Shown here piece after piece: positions 9,373 to 20,573 of a stretch of 64,000 nt of DNA; position 1 is the first letter of the stretch; each line of letters begins with the position of its first letter. The DNA is taken from NCBI GenBank assembly GCA_022566735.1, contig JADFIG010000004.1, positions 143,555-207,554 of the forward strand. Direction: 5' to 3'. The notes beneath the pieces were generated by a model that saw only the letters and a program-made list of their open reading frames with translations, made no database searches and had not been told where the DNA came from. Both the position numbers and the translations under genes were made by a program. The stretch comes from Pseudomonadota bacterium (GTDB lineage Bacteria; Pseudomonadota; Gammaproteobacteria; Burkholderiales; Burkholderiaceae_C).

Positions 9373-9501
9373 ATGACCCGTCTGATCACCCTGCTGTCCC
9401 TGATCGCGGCTTTCTCGCTGGCCGGCTGCAACACCGTGCATGGCGTGGGCCAGGACATCGAGAAGGCCGGCGAAGCCATCTCCAACGCCGCGAAGAAGTA
9501 A
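9373..9501 (+). CDS. Entericidin A/B-family small lipoprotein
   Basis: 42 residues: [19 protein letters not shown] followed by [19 protein letters not shown] and a lysine tail. The signal peptide ends in a lipobox (LAGC) that predicts a 24-residue lipidated peptide. The [13 protein letters not shown] segment matches the entericidin family, small membrane lipopeptides, some of which act as toxin/antidote pairs. It lies between leuC (25 bases before) and leuD (7 bases after), so it would be co-transcribed with leucine genes. There is no obvious antidote partner. Its role here is unknown. Confidence 0.85.
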   Translation: MTRLITLLSLIAAFSLAGCNTVHGVGQDIEKAGEAISNAAKK

Positions 9502-9508
9502 TCCCACC

Positions 9509-10156
9509 ATGCAAGCCTTCCGCATTCACAAGGGCCTCGTGGCGCCCATGGACCGCGAGAACGTCGACACCGACGCCATCATCCCCAAGCAGTACCTGAA
9601 GTCGATCAAGCGCACCGGCTTCGGCCCCAACCTGTTCGACGAGTGGCGCTACCTCGACGTCGGCGAGCCGGGCCAGGATCCGGCCACGCGCAAGCCCAAC
9701 CCGGACTTCGTGCTGAACCAGCCGCGCTTCCAGGGTGCGTCGATCCTGATCGCCCGCCAGAACTTCGGTTGCGGCTCCAGCCGCGAGCATGCGCCCTGGG
9801 CGCTGGAGCAGTATGGCTTTCGCGCCATCATCGCGCCCAGCTTCGCCGACATCTTCTTCAACAACTGCTTCAAGAACGGCGTGCTGCCCATCCAGCTGAG
9901 CGAAGCCCAGGTGGACAAGCTGTTCAACGAAGTCGCGGCCTTCCCGGGCTACGAGCTGACCATCGACCTGGAACGCCAGGTGGTGGTCAAGGGCGATGGC
10001 GAGGAGCTGCCTTTCGACGTGCAGCCCTTCCGCAAGTACTGCCTGCTCAACGGCTTCGACGACATCGGCCTGACCCTGCGCCACGCCGACAAGATCAAGG
10101 CCTACGAGGCCGAACGCCTGGCGCAGAAGCCCTGGCTGAACAACCGCATCGTTTAA
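9509..10156 (+). CDS. leuD: 3-isopropylmalate dehydratase small subunit
   Basis: 215 residues. It is the swivelling-domain partner of Leu[21 protein letters not shown] and [20 protein letters not shown] are the family signatures. The tail [17 protein letters not shown] is typical of proteobacterial LeuD. The gene starts 7 bases after the entericidin-like stop and precedes leuB by 18 bases. Confidence 0.97.
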   Translation: MQAFRIHKGLVAPMDRENVDTDAIIPKQYLKSIKRTGFGPNLFDEWRYLDVGEPGQDPATRKPNPDFVLNQPRFQGASILIARQNFGCGSSREHAPWALEQYGFRAIIAPSFADIFFNNCFKNGVLPIQLSEAQVDKLFNEVAAFPGYELTIDLERQVVVKGDGEELPFDVQPFRKYCLLNGFDDIGLTLRHADKIKAYEAERLAQKPWLNNRIV

Positions 10157-11257
<1,101 letters not shown>

Positions 11258-11305
11258 CGCCTGGCCTGCACGACGAACACAACGCAATCATTGAAGGAAA
11301 ACATC

Positions 11306-12439
11306 ATGGCAACGACTCTGGTTGGTCTGGTGGGCTGGCGCGGCATGGTCGGCTCGGTGCTGATGGACCGCATGCAGGCCGAAGGTGACTTCGACCACTT
11401 CGAACCCCTGTTCTTCTCGACCTCGAACGCCGGCGGCGCCGCACCCTCGATGGCCAAGAACGAAAAGGCCCTGAAGAACGCCTACGACATCGACGAGCTC
11501 AAGCGCTGCGACATCATCGTCACGGCCCAGGGTGGCGACTACACCACCGAGGTGTACGGCAAGCTGCGTGAAACCGGCTGGAGCGGCCACTGGATCGACG
11601 CCGCCTCCACGCTGCGCATGAAGGACAACGCCGTCATCGTGCTGGACCCGGTCAACATGCCGGTGATCAAGAACAGCCTGGCCCACGGCGGCAAGGACTG
11701 GATCGGCGGCAACTGCACGGTGAGCTGCATGCTGATCGGCGTGGGTGCGCTGTACAAGGCGGGCCTGGTCGAGTGGATGTCCACCCAGACCTACCAGGCC
11801 GCCTCGGGCGGTGGTGCCCAGCACATGCGCGAGCTGCTGACCCAGTTCGGCACCCTGAACGCCGAAGTGCGTTCGCTGCTGGACGACCCCAAGAGCGCCA
11901 TCCTGGAAATCGACCGCAAGATCATCGCCAAGCAGCGTTCGCTGACCGAGGCCGAGACGGCCAACTTCGGCGTGCCCCTGGGTGGCTCGCTGATCCCCTG
12001 GATCGACAAGGACCTGGGCAATGGCCAGTCCAAGGAAGAGTGGAAGGGCATGGCCGAGACCAACAAGATCCTGGGCCAGGGCGAGGGCTTCGGTTCTCCC
12101 GCGGTGCCGGTCGATGGCTTCTGCGTGCGCATCGGCGCCATGCGCTGCCACTCGCAGGCCCTGACCTTCAAGCTGAAGAAGGACGTGCCCCTGGCCGACA
12201 TCGAGGCCATGATCGCCGCCGACAACGAGTGGGTGAAGGTCGTGCCCAACACCCGCGAGGCCACCATCCGTGACCTGACGCCCGTGGCCACCACCGGCAC
12301 GCTGACCATCCCCGTGGGCCGCATCCGCAAGCTGGCGATGGGCCCCGAGTACGTCGGCGCTTTCACCGTGGGTGACCAGCTCCTGTGGGGCGCGGCCGAG
12401 CCGCTGCGCCGCATGCTGCGCATCCTGCTGGACCGCTGA
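11306..12439 (+). CDS. asd: Aspartate-semialdehyde dehydrogenase
   Basis: 377 residues from the ATG at 11306, preceded by GAAGGA. An in-frame TTG at 11291 is less likely. Reduces aspartyl phosphate to the semialdehyde on the path to lysine, threonine, methionine and diaminopimelate. [17 protein letters not shown] binds [15 protein letters not shown] holds the catalytic cysteine. The C-terminal [20 protein letters not shown] is typical of the Gram-negative type. The order leuCDB-asd-fimV-truA is conserved in many beta- and gammaproteobacteria. Confidence 0.97.
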   Translation: MATTLVGLVGWRGMVGSVLMDRMQAEGDFDHFEPLFFSTSNAGGAAPSMAKNEKALKNAYDIDELKRCDIIVTAQGGDYTTEVYGKLRETGWSGHWIDAASTLRMKDNAVIVLDPVNMPVIKNSLAHGGKDWIGGNCTVSCMLIGVGALYKAGLVEWMSTQTYQAASGGGAQHMRELLTQFGTLNAEVRSLLDDPKSAILEIDRKIIAKQRSLTEAETANFGVPLGGSLIPWIDKDLGNGQSKEEWKGMAETNKILGQGEGFGSPAVPVDGFCVRIGAMRCHSQALTFKLKKDVPLADIEAMIAADNEWVKVVPNTREATIRDLTPVATTGTLTIPVGRIRKLAMGPEYVGAFTVGDQLLWGAAEPLRRMLRILLDR

Positions 12440-12959
12440 GGACCGCTGAGGCCCGGCACCCTGGCGCGGGATGCGCACGGGGTGCCGGTGCATGCGCCAG
12501 CGCATCGGGCGCGTCATCGGTGGCGATCGTGCACGATTGACGGTGAATTCCGCCCCAATTCCTGGCCTTTCCCAGCGTTTTTGCAACGTCTGGAAACAAT
12601 ATCCGCCAGAGGCGACGTTGCCCGCGGGCGACAATCGGGTGCAACGGAGCGCGTTGGGCGGCTTTTCATCCTGCGCTCTCCCGAGATCAGCCATTGCATG
12701 AGCTTGTCACCCTATCTGCTTGATGCTATTGTGTTTTGTGCATGTCGTCTGCAGGGGCGGGCGTGGGCATGGGTGCCCGCGACAGGTCGTGCTGTGAGCC
12801 AAGCCTGGGTGCAAGCCGGGCGGGTGCGCGTCAACGCATCTGCCTGGACGCAGGCTTTTGTCAAACCGTGGAAAGGGATGGACCGAGCGTTTCGCCGCCC
12901 GGTGTGTCGCACATTGACCACGGGCATAACACCGACCCCATGACGAGTTGGGAGACGCC
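12440..12959. other. 520-base non-coding interval before fimV
   Basis: No convincing gene. Open frames here lack family-like sequence and ribosome sites. The only signal I see is a good promoter at 12704-12732, which would give fimV a leader of about 220 bases. The A/T content rises around 12700-12750. Confidence 0.5.
12704..12732 (+). promoter_or_regulatory. Predicted promoter for fimV
   Basis: -35 TTGTCA (12704-12709), a 17-base spacer, and -10 TATTGT (12727-12732) preceded by TGC, an extended -10 form. Confidence 0.45.
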
Positions 12960-15698
12960 TTGAAAGATCATTCGTTGTCCGCGGGGCGATTCGTCCTGAA
13001 CCGGGTGGCCATTGCCGCCGCTGTGTCTGTCTTGTCAGCCTTGCCGGTCTCGGGCTGGGCGCTGGGTCTGGGCAAATTGAACGTGCAGTCCGCGCTGGGC
13101 GAACCCCTGCGCGCCGAAATCGATGTCTCCAGCCTGACGTCCGAAGAGGGCGCCACGCTGCAGGTGAAGGTGGCCACGCCGGAAACCTACCGGGCCGCGG
13201 GCGTGGATTTCAACGCGGTGCTCTCGTCCACCCAGATCACGCTGCAGCGCCGTGCCGATGGCCGCCCCTTCCTGCGCATTGCCAGCGACCGCCTGGTGCA
13301 GGAACCGTTCGTGGACGTGATCCTCGACCTGAGCTGGTCTTCCGGCCGCCTGGTGCGCGAATACACCCTGTTGTTCGATCCCCCCGCCGTGCGCCAGGCC
13401 GCGCAGGCCGCGCCGGCGCCCACCGCACCCGTGATGGACGCGCCCGCCGACACGCTTTCGCGCACGGGCGCTGCCACCAAGCCGGCTTCCCGCGCGCCGG
13501 CCGTGACCGAGTCCCCCGCCAAGGCGCGCACGACGAAGGCCGCCAAGGCCCCCGCGTCGGCGGCTTCGGCGGCCGAACCCGCTGTGGCTGCGGCGCCCGC
13601 ACCGGCGCCGAGCGCCCCGGCAGGCGAGGGCGATGCCCGCAGCGTGCGCGTGAAGTCCGGTGACTCGCTGTCCCTGATCGCCCAGCGCAACGCCGCAGCG
13701 GGTGTGTCGCTGGACCAGATGCTGGTCAGCCTCTACCGCAACAACCCGCAGGCTTTCCAGGGCAACAACATGAACCGGCTGAAGGCCGGCGCCGTGCTGA
13801 ACGTGCCCTCGGCAGATGAAGCGCAGAAAATCGGCCAACCCGAGGCACGCCAGGTCATCGTGGCACAGAGCGCCGACTTCGCGGCCTACCGCCAGCGTCT
13901 CGCCACCGGCGTGACCGCCGCGCCGGCCGAGCAGGCTGAGCGCCAGGCCAAGGGCAAGGTCGAAGCCGAGGTCCAGGACCGCAAGCAGGCCGCCGCCCCG
14001 ACGCCCGACAAGCTGACCCTGAGCAAGGGCGGCATGGGCACGGGCTCGAACGCCGGCGTGGAAGACCGCGTCGCCAAGGCCCGCGCCAAGGAAGACAGCT
14101 CCGCACGCGTGGCCGAGCTGTCCAAGAACCTCGACGAGCTGCGCAAGCTCAAGGACAAGGCCACGCCCGCCCCGGTGCCTGCACCGACCCCGGCCCCGGC
14201 CCAACCCCCGGCTTCTGCGCCGCTGAAGGCCGTCCCTGCGCCCGTGCCCGCTTCGGCCCCGAGCCTGGCCCCGTCGGTGGCCGTGACTCCGTCCGCACCA
14301 GCCTCGGCAGCCCTGGCCGAGGCCATGGCCAGCGCCGCGTCGACCCCGTCCGAAGGGGCGGCCACGGCCGTGGCCGACCAGGCGTCCGCCCCGGCGGCCC
14401 CGCCTTCGCGTCCGACCCTGCCGGCACCGGTGGCGCCGCCGCCTGCCGAAGAGCCGGGCTTCCTGGAGTCGCTCAACCCGATGCTGTTGGCCGCCGGTGG
14501 TGCCGGCGTCGCCCTGCTGGCCGGCGTGGCGATGTTCCTGCGCTCGCGCCGCCGCACCGACACGGGTGAGACCTCCTTCCTGGAAAGCCGCCTGCAGCCG
14601 GACTCCTTCTTCGGCGCCAGCGGTGGCCAGCGCGTGGACACCCGCGACGCCTCGGCCGGCCCGTCGTCCATGAGCTATTCGCTCAGCCAGCTCGACGCCA
14701 TCGGTGACGTCGACCCGGTGGCCGAGGCCGATGTCTACCTGGCCTACGGCCGCGACCTGCAGGCCGAGGAAATCCTCAAGGAAGCCCTGCGCAGCACGCC
14801 CGACCGCCTGGCCATCCGCACCAAGCTGCTGGAGGTGTATGCCAAGCGCCGCGACACCAAGGGCTACGAGCAACTGGCGTCCCAGCTGCACAGCCTGACC
14901 CAGGGCCAGGGCGATGACTGGGCCAAGGCGCAGGAGCTGGGCCTGAGCATCGACCCCGAAAACCCGCTGTACCAGCCGGGTGGCCAGCCCTCGTCGACGC
15001 CGCTGAGCGTCGAGGCGCCGGCAGATGTGCTGGGTGCCAGCACCATCCCCCACTCGGTGATGCCTGCGCCCAGCGCGCTCGACTCGGTGGCGCCTGCGCT
15101 GCCCGAGACGGCCCCGGCCCGCTCGAAGGTCGACCTGGACCTCGACATCTCTGCGGCCGGCTCGCTGGACTCGGTGACCGATTCGGTCTCCCCGATCACC
15201 GAGTCGGGTGACCTGCCGTCGCTGCAGCTGCCGGAGTTCGGCGATGACCTGCCGCAAGGCCAGGCCACCGCGCCCGCGGCCTTCACGAGCCGCGCCCCCG
15301 AGCCCATGGACCTGCCCTCGCTGGAGAGTCTCGACCAGGGCCTGGCGTTCCCGGCCTCGGCACCGGTGGCCGCACCCGCGCCCGCCGCCGGCCTGGACTT
15401 CGACCTGGAAAGCGTGCTGCCGGCCGCCGAGCCCGCACCGGCCCCGGCGTTCGACCTCAGCGACATCAGCCTGGACCTGGGGGCGGCCAGCCCGCCTGCG
15501 CTGGAGCCGGTGGACAGCCAGCAAAGCCTGTCCGACCTGTCCAATGACCCGATGGCGCGCAAGCTGGAGCTGGCCGATGAGTTCCGCCAGATCGGCGACA
15601 CCGACGGCGCCCGCGAACTGCTGCAGGAAGTCATCGACAACGCTGGCGACGGCGGTCTGCGTGCCAAGGCCCAGACCATGCTCGACAGCCTCGGCTGA
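12960..15698 (+). CDS. fimV: FimV-type pilus assembly / peptidoglycan-binding membrane protein
   Basis: 912 residues from a TTG at 12960, four bases after GGGAGA. A second TTG at 12948 is possible, and there is no ATG or GTG near. The signal sequence ends near GWA, then comes the conserved FimV N-domain (LGLGKLNVQSALGEPLRAEIDV). A LysM domain lies at about 230-283 (RVKSGDSLSLIAQRN). Long Ala/Pro stretches and one membrane helix at about 505-528 follow. The acidic cytoplasmic part ends in the FimV C-terminal domain (KLELADEFRQIGDTDGAREL). The family supports type IV pili, twitching and polar protein placement. The position between asd and truA is as in Pseudomonas. Confidence 0.92.
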   Translation: MKDHSLSAGRFVLNRVAIAAAVSVLSALPVSGWALGLGKLNVQSALGEPLRAEIDVSSLTSEEGATLQVKVATPETYRAAGVDFNAVLSSTQITLQRRADGRPFLRIASDRLVQEPFVDVILDLSWSSGRLVREYTLLFDPPAVRQAAQAAPAPTAPVMDAPADTLSRTGAATKPASRAPAVTESPAKARTTKAAKAPASAASAAEPAVAAAPAPAPSAPAGEGDARSVRVKSGDSLSLIAQRNAAAGVSLDQMLVSLYRNNPQAFQGNNMNRLKAGAVLNVPSADEAQKIGQPEARQVIVAQSADFAAYRQRLATGVTAAPAEQAERQAKGKVEAEVQDRKQAAAPTPDKLTLSKGGMGTGSNAGVEDRVAKARAKEDSSARVAELSKNLDELRKLKDKATPAPVPAPTPAPAQPPASAPLKAVPAPVPASAPSLAPSVAVTPSAPASAALAEAMASAASTPSEGAATAVADQASAPAAPPSRPTLPAPVAPPPAEEPGFLESLNPMLLAAGGAGVALLAGVAMFLRSRRRTDTGETSFLESRLQPDSFFGASGGQRVDTRDASAGPSSMSYSLSQLDAIGDVDPVAEADVYLAYGRDLQAEEILKEALRSTPDRLAIRTKLLEVYAKRRDTKGYEQLASQLHSLTQGQGDDWAKAQELGLSIDPENPLYQPGGQPSSTPLSVEAPADVLGASTIPHSVMPAPSALDSVAPALPETAPARSKVDLDLDISAAGSLDSVTDSVSPITESGDLPSLQLPEFGDDLPQGQATAPAAFTSRAPEPMDLPSLESLDQGLAFPASAPVAAPAPAAGLDFDLESVLPAAEPAPAPAFDLSDISLDLGAASPPALEPVDSQQSLSDLSNDPMARKLELADEFRQIGDTDGARELLQEVIDNAGDGGLRAKAQTMLDSLG

Positions 15699-15704
15699 TG
15701 CGGC

Positions 15705-16595
15705 ATGGCGCCAGGCAGTGAACCCGGGGAGGGCGCGGCCCTCCCTGATGCCGCCCCTGACACCGCGCAGGGGGGCGCCCAGAGGGCGATCCGACGGATC
15801 GCCCTCGGTGTTTCATACGTGGGCACGGCCTACAAAGGGTGGCAGAGCCAGCCTGGTGGCGGCACCGTGCAGGACGTGCTGGAAGCGGCCCTGGCCGAGT
15901 TCGCCGTGCGTCCGCTGAAGGTGCTGTGCGCCGGTCGCACCGACGCTGGCGTGCACGGCATCAACCAGGTCGTGCACCTGGACACCGACATCGACCGAGC
16001 GCCGTTTTCCTGGGTGCGTGGCACCAACACCTTCCTGCCGCCGGACATCGCCGTGCAATGGGCGGTCGAAGTGCCCGCCCACTTTCATGCCCGCAACAGC
16101 GCGCTGGGCCGGCGCTACACCTATGTGCTGCTGGAGTCGGCCGTGCGCCCGGCGATGGAGTCCGGGCGGGTCGGCTGGGTGTTCCGCCCGCTGGACCTGG
16201 CGGCGATGGAGGCCGCGGCGGCCCACCTGGTCGGCGAGCACGATTTCAGCTCCTTCCGCTCGTCCATGTGCCAGTCGCCCACGCCGGTCAAGCACCTGCG
16301 CGACATCCTCATCCGCCGCTGCGGCGCGCCGGGCTCGCCCACGGCCTACTGGCGCTTCGACTTCGAGGGCCAGGCCTTCCTGCACCACATGATCCGCAAC
16401 ATCATGGGTTGCCTGATCATGGTGGGCACCGGCGTGCAGCCGCCCGACTGGGTGCGCACCGTGCGCGAGGCCCGCGACCGCAAGGTGGCCGCGCCCACCT
16501 TCTCGCCCGATGGCCTGTACTTCATGGGGCCGCGTTACGACCCGGCCCATGGCCTGCCGGAGCATGTGCCGGGCATGGATTGGCTGCCGGCTTGA
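15705..16595 (+). CDS. truA: tRNA pseudouridine(38-40) synthase
   Basis: 296 residues. The first ~28 are an extra, low-complexity leader with no later in-frame ATG close to the family start. RIALGVSYVGTAYKGWQSQ opens the conserved domain. The catalytic aspartate lies in LCAGRTDAGVHGINQVVH. FLHHMIRNIMGCLIMVG is the second signature. Modifies U38-40 in the anticodon stem. It starts 6 bases after fimV, so it is probably co-transcribed. Confidence 0.95.
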   Translation: MAPGSEPGEGAALPDAAPDTAQGGAQRAIRRIALGVSYVGTAYKGWQSQPGGGTVQDVLEAALAEFAVRPLKVLCAGRTDAGVHGINQVVHLDTDIDRAPFSWVRGTNTFLPPDIAVQWAVEVPAHFHARNSALGRRYTYVLLESAVRPAMESGRVGWVFRPLDLAAMEAAAAHLVGEHDFSSFRSSMCQSPTPVKHLRDILIRRCGAPGSPTAYWRFDFEGQAFLHHMIRNIMGCLIMVGTGVQPPDWVRTVREARDRKVAAPTFSPDGLYFMGPRYDPAHGLPEHVPGMDWLPA

Positions 16596-16729
16596 CGCCA
16601 TCGGGCCTGATTTTCCGCCCAGCGAAATATCCCCCGCGCCGACATCGGCCAACCGAGGGAAATGCCGCGGTTTTTTGAGACAATCGGGGCATCGACACCG
16701 CCACGGGAGGCGAACCTCCCGGCCCCTGG

Positions 16730-17449
16730 ATGTCCCCTGAGTTTGTTCACCGCACGCGCATCAAGGTCTGCGGCCTCACCCGTGAGGCGGACGTGGATGC
16801 CGCGGTCGAAGCCGGCGCCGATGCCATCGGTTTCGTGCTGTACGACAAAAGCCCCCGCCACGTCAGCGCCGAGCGCGCTGCTGTCCTGGCGCGCCGCTTG
16901 CCGCCCTTCGTCACCCCGGTCGTCCTGCTGGTCAATGCCACCGAGGCACTGCGTCAGCGTGCGCTCGACGCCGTCCCCAACGCCTTGCTGCAGTTCCATG
17001 GCGACGAGGCCCCGGCCGATTGCGCCGCGGCGGCGCGACCCTTCCTGCGGGCGGCCCGCATGGCGCCAGGCGTCGATTTGCTAGACTTCGCCCGCGCGTT
17101 CGGTCAGGCCCAGGCCTTGCTGGTCGATGCCCATGTGGAGGGCTATGGCGGCGGTGGACAGGTGTTCGACTGGTCCTTGCTGCCGCAGCCGGGTGTCCTG
17201 CCTTTGCCCTTGGTGCTCTCGGGCGGGTTGACCGCCGCCAATGTGGGCGAGGGCATCCGGCGCGTGCGTCCCTGGGCCGTGGACGTGAGCTCCGGCGTCG
17301 AGGTCGGCAAGGGCCTCAAGGACGCCGTGCTCATGCGCCAGTTCTGTCAGGCGGTGCGTCAGGCCGACGCGTCGCTGGCCCAGGTGTCCCAGGTGCCCCA
17401 GGTGGCCCGTTCCACCGCGGCCCCATCCATCCCGGCGCCGACCGCCTGA
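16730..17449 (+). CDS. trpF: Phosphoribosylanthranilate isomerase
   Basis: 239 residues, a TIM barrel of tryptophan synthesis. RIKVCGLTREADVDAA holds the catalytic cysteine. QFHGDEAP and LVLSGGLTAANV are phosphate-site and barrel motifs, and AVDVSSGVE contains the catalytic aspartate. The last ~30 residues (VSQVPQVARSTAAP) are a non-conserved tail. trpB follows 27 bases later. Confidence 0.95.
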   Translation: MSPEFVHRTRIKVCGLTREADVDAAVEAGADAIGFVLYDKSPRHVSAERAAVLARRLPPFVTPVVLLVNATEALRQRALDAVPNALLQFHGDEAPADCAAAARPFLRAARMAPGVDLLDFARAFGQAQALLVDAHVEGYGGGGQVFDWSLLPQPGVLPLPLVLSGGLTAANVGEGIRRVRPWAVDVSSGVEVGKGLKDAVLMRQFCQAVRQADASLAQVSQVPQVARSTAAPSIPAPTA

Positions 17450-17476
17450 AGCGGTCGCCTCCGCATCGAAACCGAC

Positions 17477-18721
17477 ATGTTGAACTACCACCAGCCCGAC
17501 GCCCGCGGCCACTTCGGCCCTTATGGCGGCACCTTCGTCTCCGAGACGCTGATCCTGGCGCTCACCCAGCTCAAGGATGCCTACGAGCACTATCGCCACG
17601 ACGAGGCCTTCAAGGCCGAGTTCCGCCGCGAGTTGGCCAACTACGTCGGCCGCCCGAGCCCGATCTACCACGCCGACCGCCTCAGCCGCGAATTGGGTGG
17701 CGCGCAGATCCACCTCAAGCGCGAGGATCTCAACCACACCGGCGCGCACAAGGTCAACAACACCATCGGCCAGGCCCTGCTGGCCAAGCGCATGGGCAAG
17801 CCCCGCGTGATCGCCGAAACCGGCGCCGGCCAGCACGGCGTGGCCACGGCCACCATCTGTGCGCGCTACGGCATGGAGTGCGTGGTCTACATGGGCGCCG
17901 AGGACGTCAAGCGCCAGTCGCCCAATGTCTACCGCATGCACCTGCTGGGCGCCAAGGTCGTGCCTGTCGAGAGCGGCAGCAAGACGCTGAAGGACGCGCT
18001 CAACGAGGCCATGCGCGACTGGGTCACCAACGTCGAGAACACCTTCTACATCATCGGCACCGTGGCCGGTCCGCACCCGTACCCGGCCATGGTCCGCGAC
18101 TTCCAGGCCATCATCGGCGAGGAGTGCCTGCAGCAGATGCCGCTGGCCATCGGTCGCCAGCCGGATGCCGTCGTGGCCTGCGTGGGCGGCGGCTCCAACG
18201 CCATGGGCATCTTCTACCCCTACATCGAGCACGAAGGCACGCGCCTGATCGGTGTGGAGGCGGCAGGCGAGGGCGCCGACAGCGGCAAGCACTCGATGTC
18301 GCTGCAAAAGGGCGTGCCGGGCGTGCTGCACGGCAACCGCACCTACCTGCTGCAAGACGAAAACGGCCAGATCACCGAGACGCATTCGGTCTCGGCCGGC
18401 CTGGACTACCCCGGCGTCGGCCCCGAGCACGCGTACCTGAAGGACATCGGCCGTGCGGAGTATGTCGGCATCACCGACAAGGAAGCGCTGGAAGCCTTCC
18501 ACCGCCTGTGCCGCACCGAGGGCATCATCCCGGCGCTGGAGTCCAGCCATGCCGTGGCCCACGCCATGAAGCTGGCCGCTACCATGCGCCCTGACCAGCA
18601 CATCCTGGTGAACCTGTCGGGCCGTGGCGACAAGGACATCGGCACCGTGGCCGACCTGACCGGCGCCGAGTTCTACTGCCGCCCCTCGTGCCGCGGCCTG
18701 TCGGTCAAGGGAGGTGCATGA
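17477..18721 (+). CDS. trpB: Tryptophan synthase beta chain
   Basis: 414 residues. PLP enzyme joining indole and serine. The PLP lysine is in [14 protein letters not shown], and the phosphate loop is [30 protein letters not shown] is the family N-terminus. The stop overlaps an ATGA sequence at the start of trpA, so translation of the two subunits is coupled. Confidence 0.98.
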   Translation: MLNYHQPDARGHFGPYGGTFVSETLILALTQLKDAYEHYRHDEAFKAEFRRELANYVGRPSPIYHADRLSRELGGAQIHLKREDLNHTGAHKVNNTIGQALLAKRMGKPRVIAETGAGQHGVATATICARYGMECVVYMGAEDVKRQSPNVYRMHLLGAKVVPVESGSKTLKDALNEAMRDWVTNVENTFYIIGTVAGPHPYPAMVRDFQAIIGEECLQQMPLAIGRQPDAVVACVGGGSNAMGIFYPYIEHEGTRLIGVEAAGEGADSGKHSMSLQKGVPGVLHGNRTYLLQDENGQITETHSVSAGLDYPGVGPEHAYLKDIGRAEYVGITDKEALEAFHRLCRTEGIIPALESSHAVAHAMKLAATMRPDQHILVNLSGRGDKDIGTVADLTGAEFYCRPSCRGLSVKGGA

Positions 18722-19557
18722 TGAGCAACACCATCACCACCACCCGCCTGGACCACACGTTTGCCACGCTGAAGGCCCAGGGCCGCAAGGCGCTGATCCC
18801 CTACATCACCTGCGGTGACCCGTACCCGGCCAGGACGGTCGACATCATGCTGGCCATGGCCGAAGCCGGTGCCGACGTGATCGAGTTGGGCGTGCCTTTC
18901 TCTGACCCGATGGCCGACGGCCCGGTCATCCAGAAGGCGGCCGAGCGCGCCCTGGCGCAGGGCATCTCGCTGAACCACGTGCTGGCCGATGTGCGCGCTT
19001 TTCGCGAGCGCAACGCCACCACGCCCGTCGTGCTGATGGGCTATGCCAACCCCATCGAAAACCACGACCTGCGCCATGGCGCGGGCAGCTTCGTGCGCGA
19101 TGCCAAGGCCGCGGGCGTCGATGGCGTGCTGGTGGTGGACTACCCGCCCGAGGAATGCGAAGAGTTCGCCGCGCGCCTGAAGGCCGCCGATCTGGCGCCC
19201 ATCTTCCTGCTGGCGCCCACTTCCACCGAGCAGCGCATGGCCGAAGTGGGCCGCATCGCGGCGGGCTACGTTTACTACGTCTCGCTCAAGGGCGTGACCG
19301 GTGCGGGCCACCTGGACACCTCCGCCGTGGCCGACATGGTGCCGCGCATCCGTGCGCACGTCAGCGTGCCCGTCGGCGTGGGCTTTGGCATCCGCGATGC
19401 CGAGACGGCCAAGGCCGTGGCTGCCGTGTCGGATGCCGTGGTGATCGGCTCGCGCCTGGTCCAACTGCTCGAAACCCAATCCCCTGAAACCGTGGCTGCA
19501 GCGGCCCGCGGCTTCATCGCCGAAATCCGCGCTGCACTGGATTCCCTGAAAGGATGA
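18721..19557 (+). CDS. trpA: Tryptophan synthase alpha chain
   Basis: 278 residues. Cleaves indole-3-glycerol phosphate. Catalytic residues lie in [19 protein letters not shown] (Glu and Asp). Two ATGs are adjacent, at 18718 and 18721. GGGAGG at 18709-18714 is better spaced for 18721. The 18718 start would overlap the trpB stop as ATGA. The gene end overlaps the first possible accD start in the same way. Confidence 0.96.
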   Translation: MSNTITTTRLDHTFATLKAQGRKALIPYITCGDPYPARTVDIMLAMAEAGADVIELGVPFSDPMADGPVIQKAAERALAQGISLNHVLADVRAFRERNATTPVVLMGYANPIENHDLRHGAGSFVRDAKAAGVDGVLVVDYPPEECEEFAARLKAADLAPIFLLAPTSTEQRMAEVGRIAAGYVYYVSLKGVTGAGHLDTSAVADMVPRIRAHVSVPVGVGFGIRDAETAKAVAAVSDAVVIGSRLVQLLETQSPETVAAAARGFIAEIRAALDSLKG

Positions 19558-19562
19558 CCGAG

Positions 19563-20438
19563 ATGTCTTGGCTTGAAAAACTGCTGCCCCCGAAGATCCA
19601 GCCGACCGACCCGGCCGAGCGCCGCTCGGTGCCGGAAGGCCTGTGGGTGAAGTGCCCGTCTTGCGAGACGGTGCTCTACAAGAACGACCTCGAGGCCAAC
19701 GTCAACGTGTGCCCGAAATGCGGTCACCACCACCGCATCGGTGCGCGCGCCCGCCTGGACGCTTTCCTGGATGCCGAAGGCCGCTACGAGATCGGCCAGG
19801 AAGTGCTGCCGGTCGACGCGCTGAAGTTCAAGGACAGCCGCAAGTACCCCGAGCGCCTCAAGCAGGGCATGGAAGCCACTGGTGAAACCGATGCCCTGAT
19901 CGTCATGGGCGGCTCGGTGCACAGCATCCCCGTGGTGACAGCCTGCTTCGAGTTCGACTTCATGGGCGGCTCCATGGGCTCGGTGGTGGGTGAGCGTTTC
20001 GTGCGCGGCGTGGAAACCGCCGTGGACCAGAAGACGCCCTTCATCTCCTTCACAGCGACCGGCGGCGCCCGCATGCAGGAAGGCCTGCTGAGCCTGATGC
20101 AGATGGCCAAGACCAACGCGGCCCTGACCCGCCTGGCCAAGGCCAAGTTGCCCTACATCAGCGTGCTGACCGACCCGACCATGGGCGGCGTGTCGGCTTC
20201 GTTCGCCTTCATGGGCGACGTGGTCATCGCCGAACCCAAGGCCCTGATCGGTTTTGCCGGCCCGCGCGTGATCGAGAACACCGTGCGCGAAGTGCTGCCC
20301 GAAGGCTTCCAGCGCTCGGAGTTCCTGCTGCAAAAGGGTGCCGTGGACATGATCATGGACCGTCGCGAACTGCGCCGTGCCATCGCCCGCCAGCTGGCCA
20401 TCCTGACGCGCCAGCCGGCCGACGCCGTCTCGGTCTGA
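19563..20438 (+). CDS. accD: Acetyl-CoA carboxylase carboxyltransferase subunit beta
   Basis: 291 residues from the ATG at 19563 ([12 protein letters not shown], the usual N-terminus). AAGGA lies 9 bases before it. An upstream ATG at 19554 overlaps the trpA stop but has no room for a ribosome site. The zinc finger is CPSC...CPKC at about residues 30-53. The carboxyltransferase core has [19 protein letters not shown] and [14 protein letters not shown]. Catalyses malonyl-CoA formation, the first step of fatty-acid synthesis. Its place after trpA is a conserved betaproteobacterial arrangement. A terminator follows. Confidence 0.97.
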   Translation: MSWLEKLLPPKIQPTDPAERRSVPEGLWVKCPSCETVLYKNDLEANVNVCPKCGHHHRIGARARLDAFLDAEGRYEIGQEVLPVDALKFKDSRKYPERLKQGMEATGETDALIVMGGSVHSIPVVTACFEFDFMGGSMGSVVGERFVRGVETAVDQKTPFISFTATGGARMQEGLLSLMQMAKTNAALTRLAKAKLPYISVLTDPTMGGVSASFAFMGDVVIAEPKALIGFAGPRVIENTVREVLPEGFQRSEFLLQKGAVDMIMDRRELRRAIARQLAILTRQPADAVSV

Positions 20439-20459
20439 GCCTGAGGGCTCCCCTCCAAG

Positions 20460-20484
20460 CGGGCTGCGCTGAGCAGCCCGTTTT
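20460..20484 (+). terminator. Rho-independent terminator of accD
   Basis: 8-bp stem CGGGCTGC (20460-20467) / GCAGCCCG (20473-20480), 5-base loop, then TTTT. The short T run suggests moderate strength. Confidence 0.7.
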
Positions 20485-20573
20485 GCTTCCCGCGGGCCTG
20501 TGTTTGCATCCTGCCGTTGCAACCCGCTGTTTTGCCCTCAGCTGACGGGGGCCGATGCCTGTCGATTCCTGCC

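Noticed and set aside
12482..12943. 153-codon open frame in the fimV upstream gap
   Set aside because: No ribosome site, Arg/Trp-rich shadow-like sequence, and it contains the best fimV promoter.
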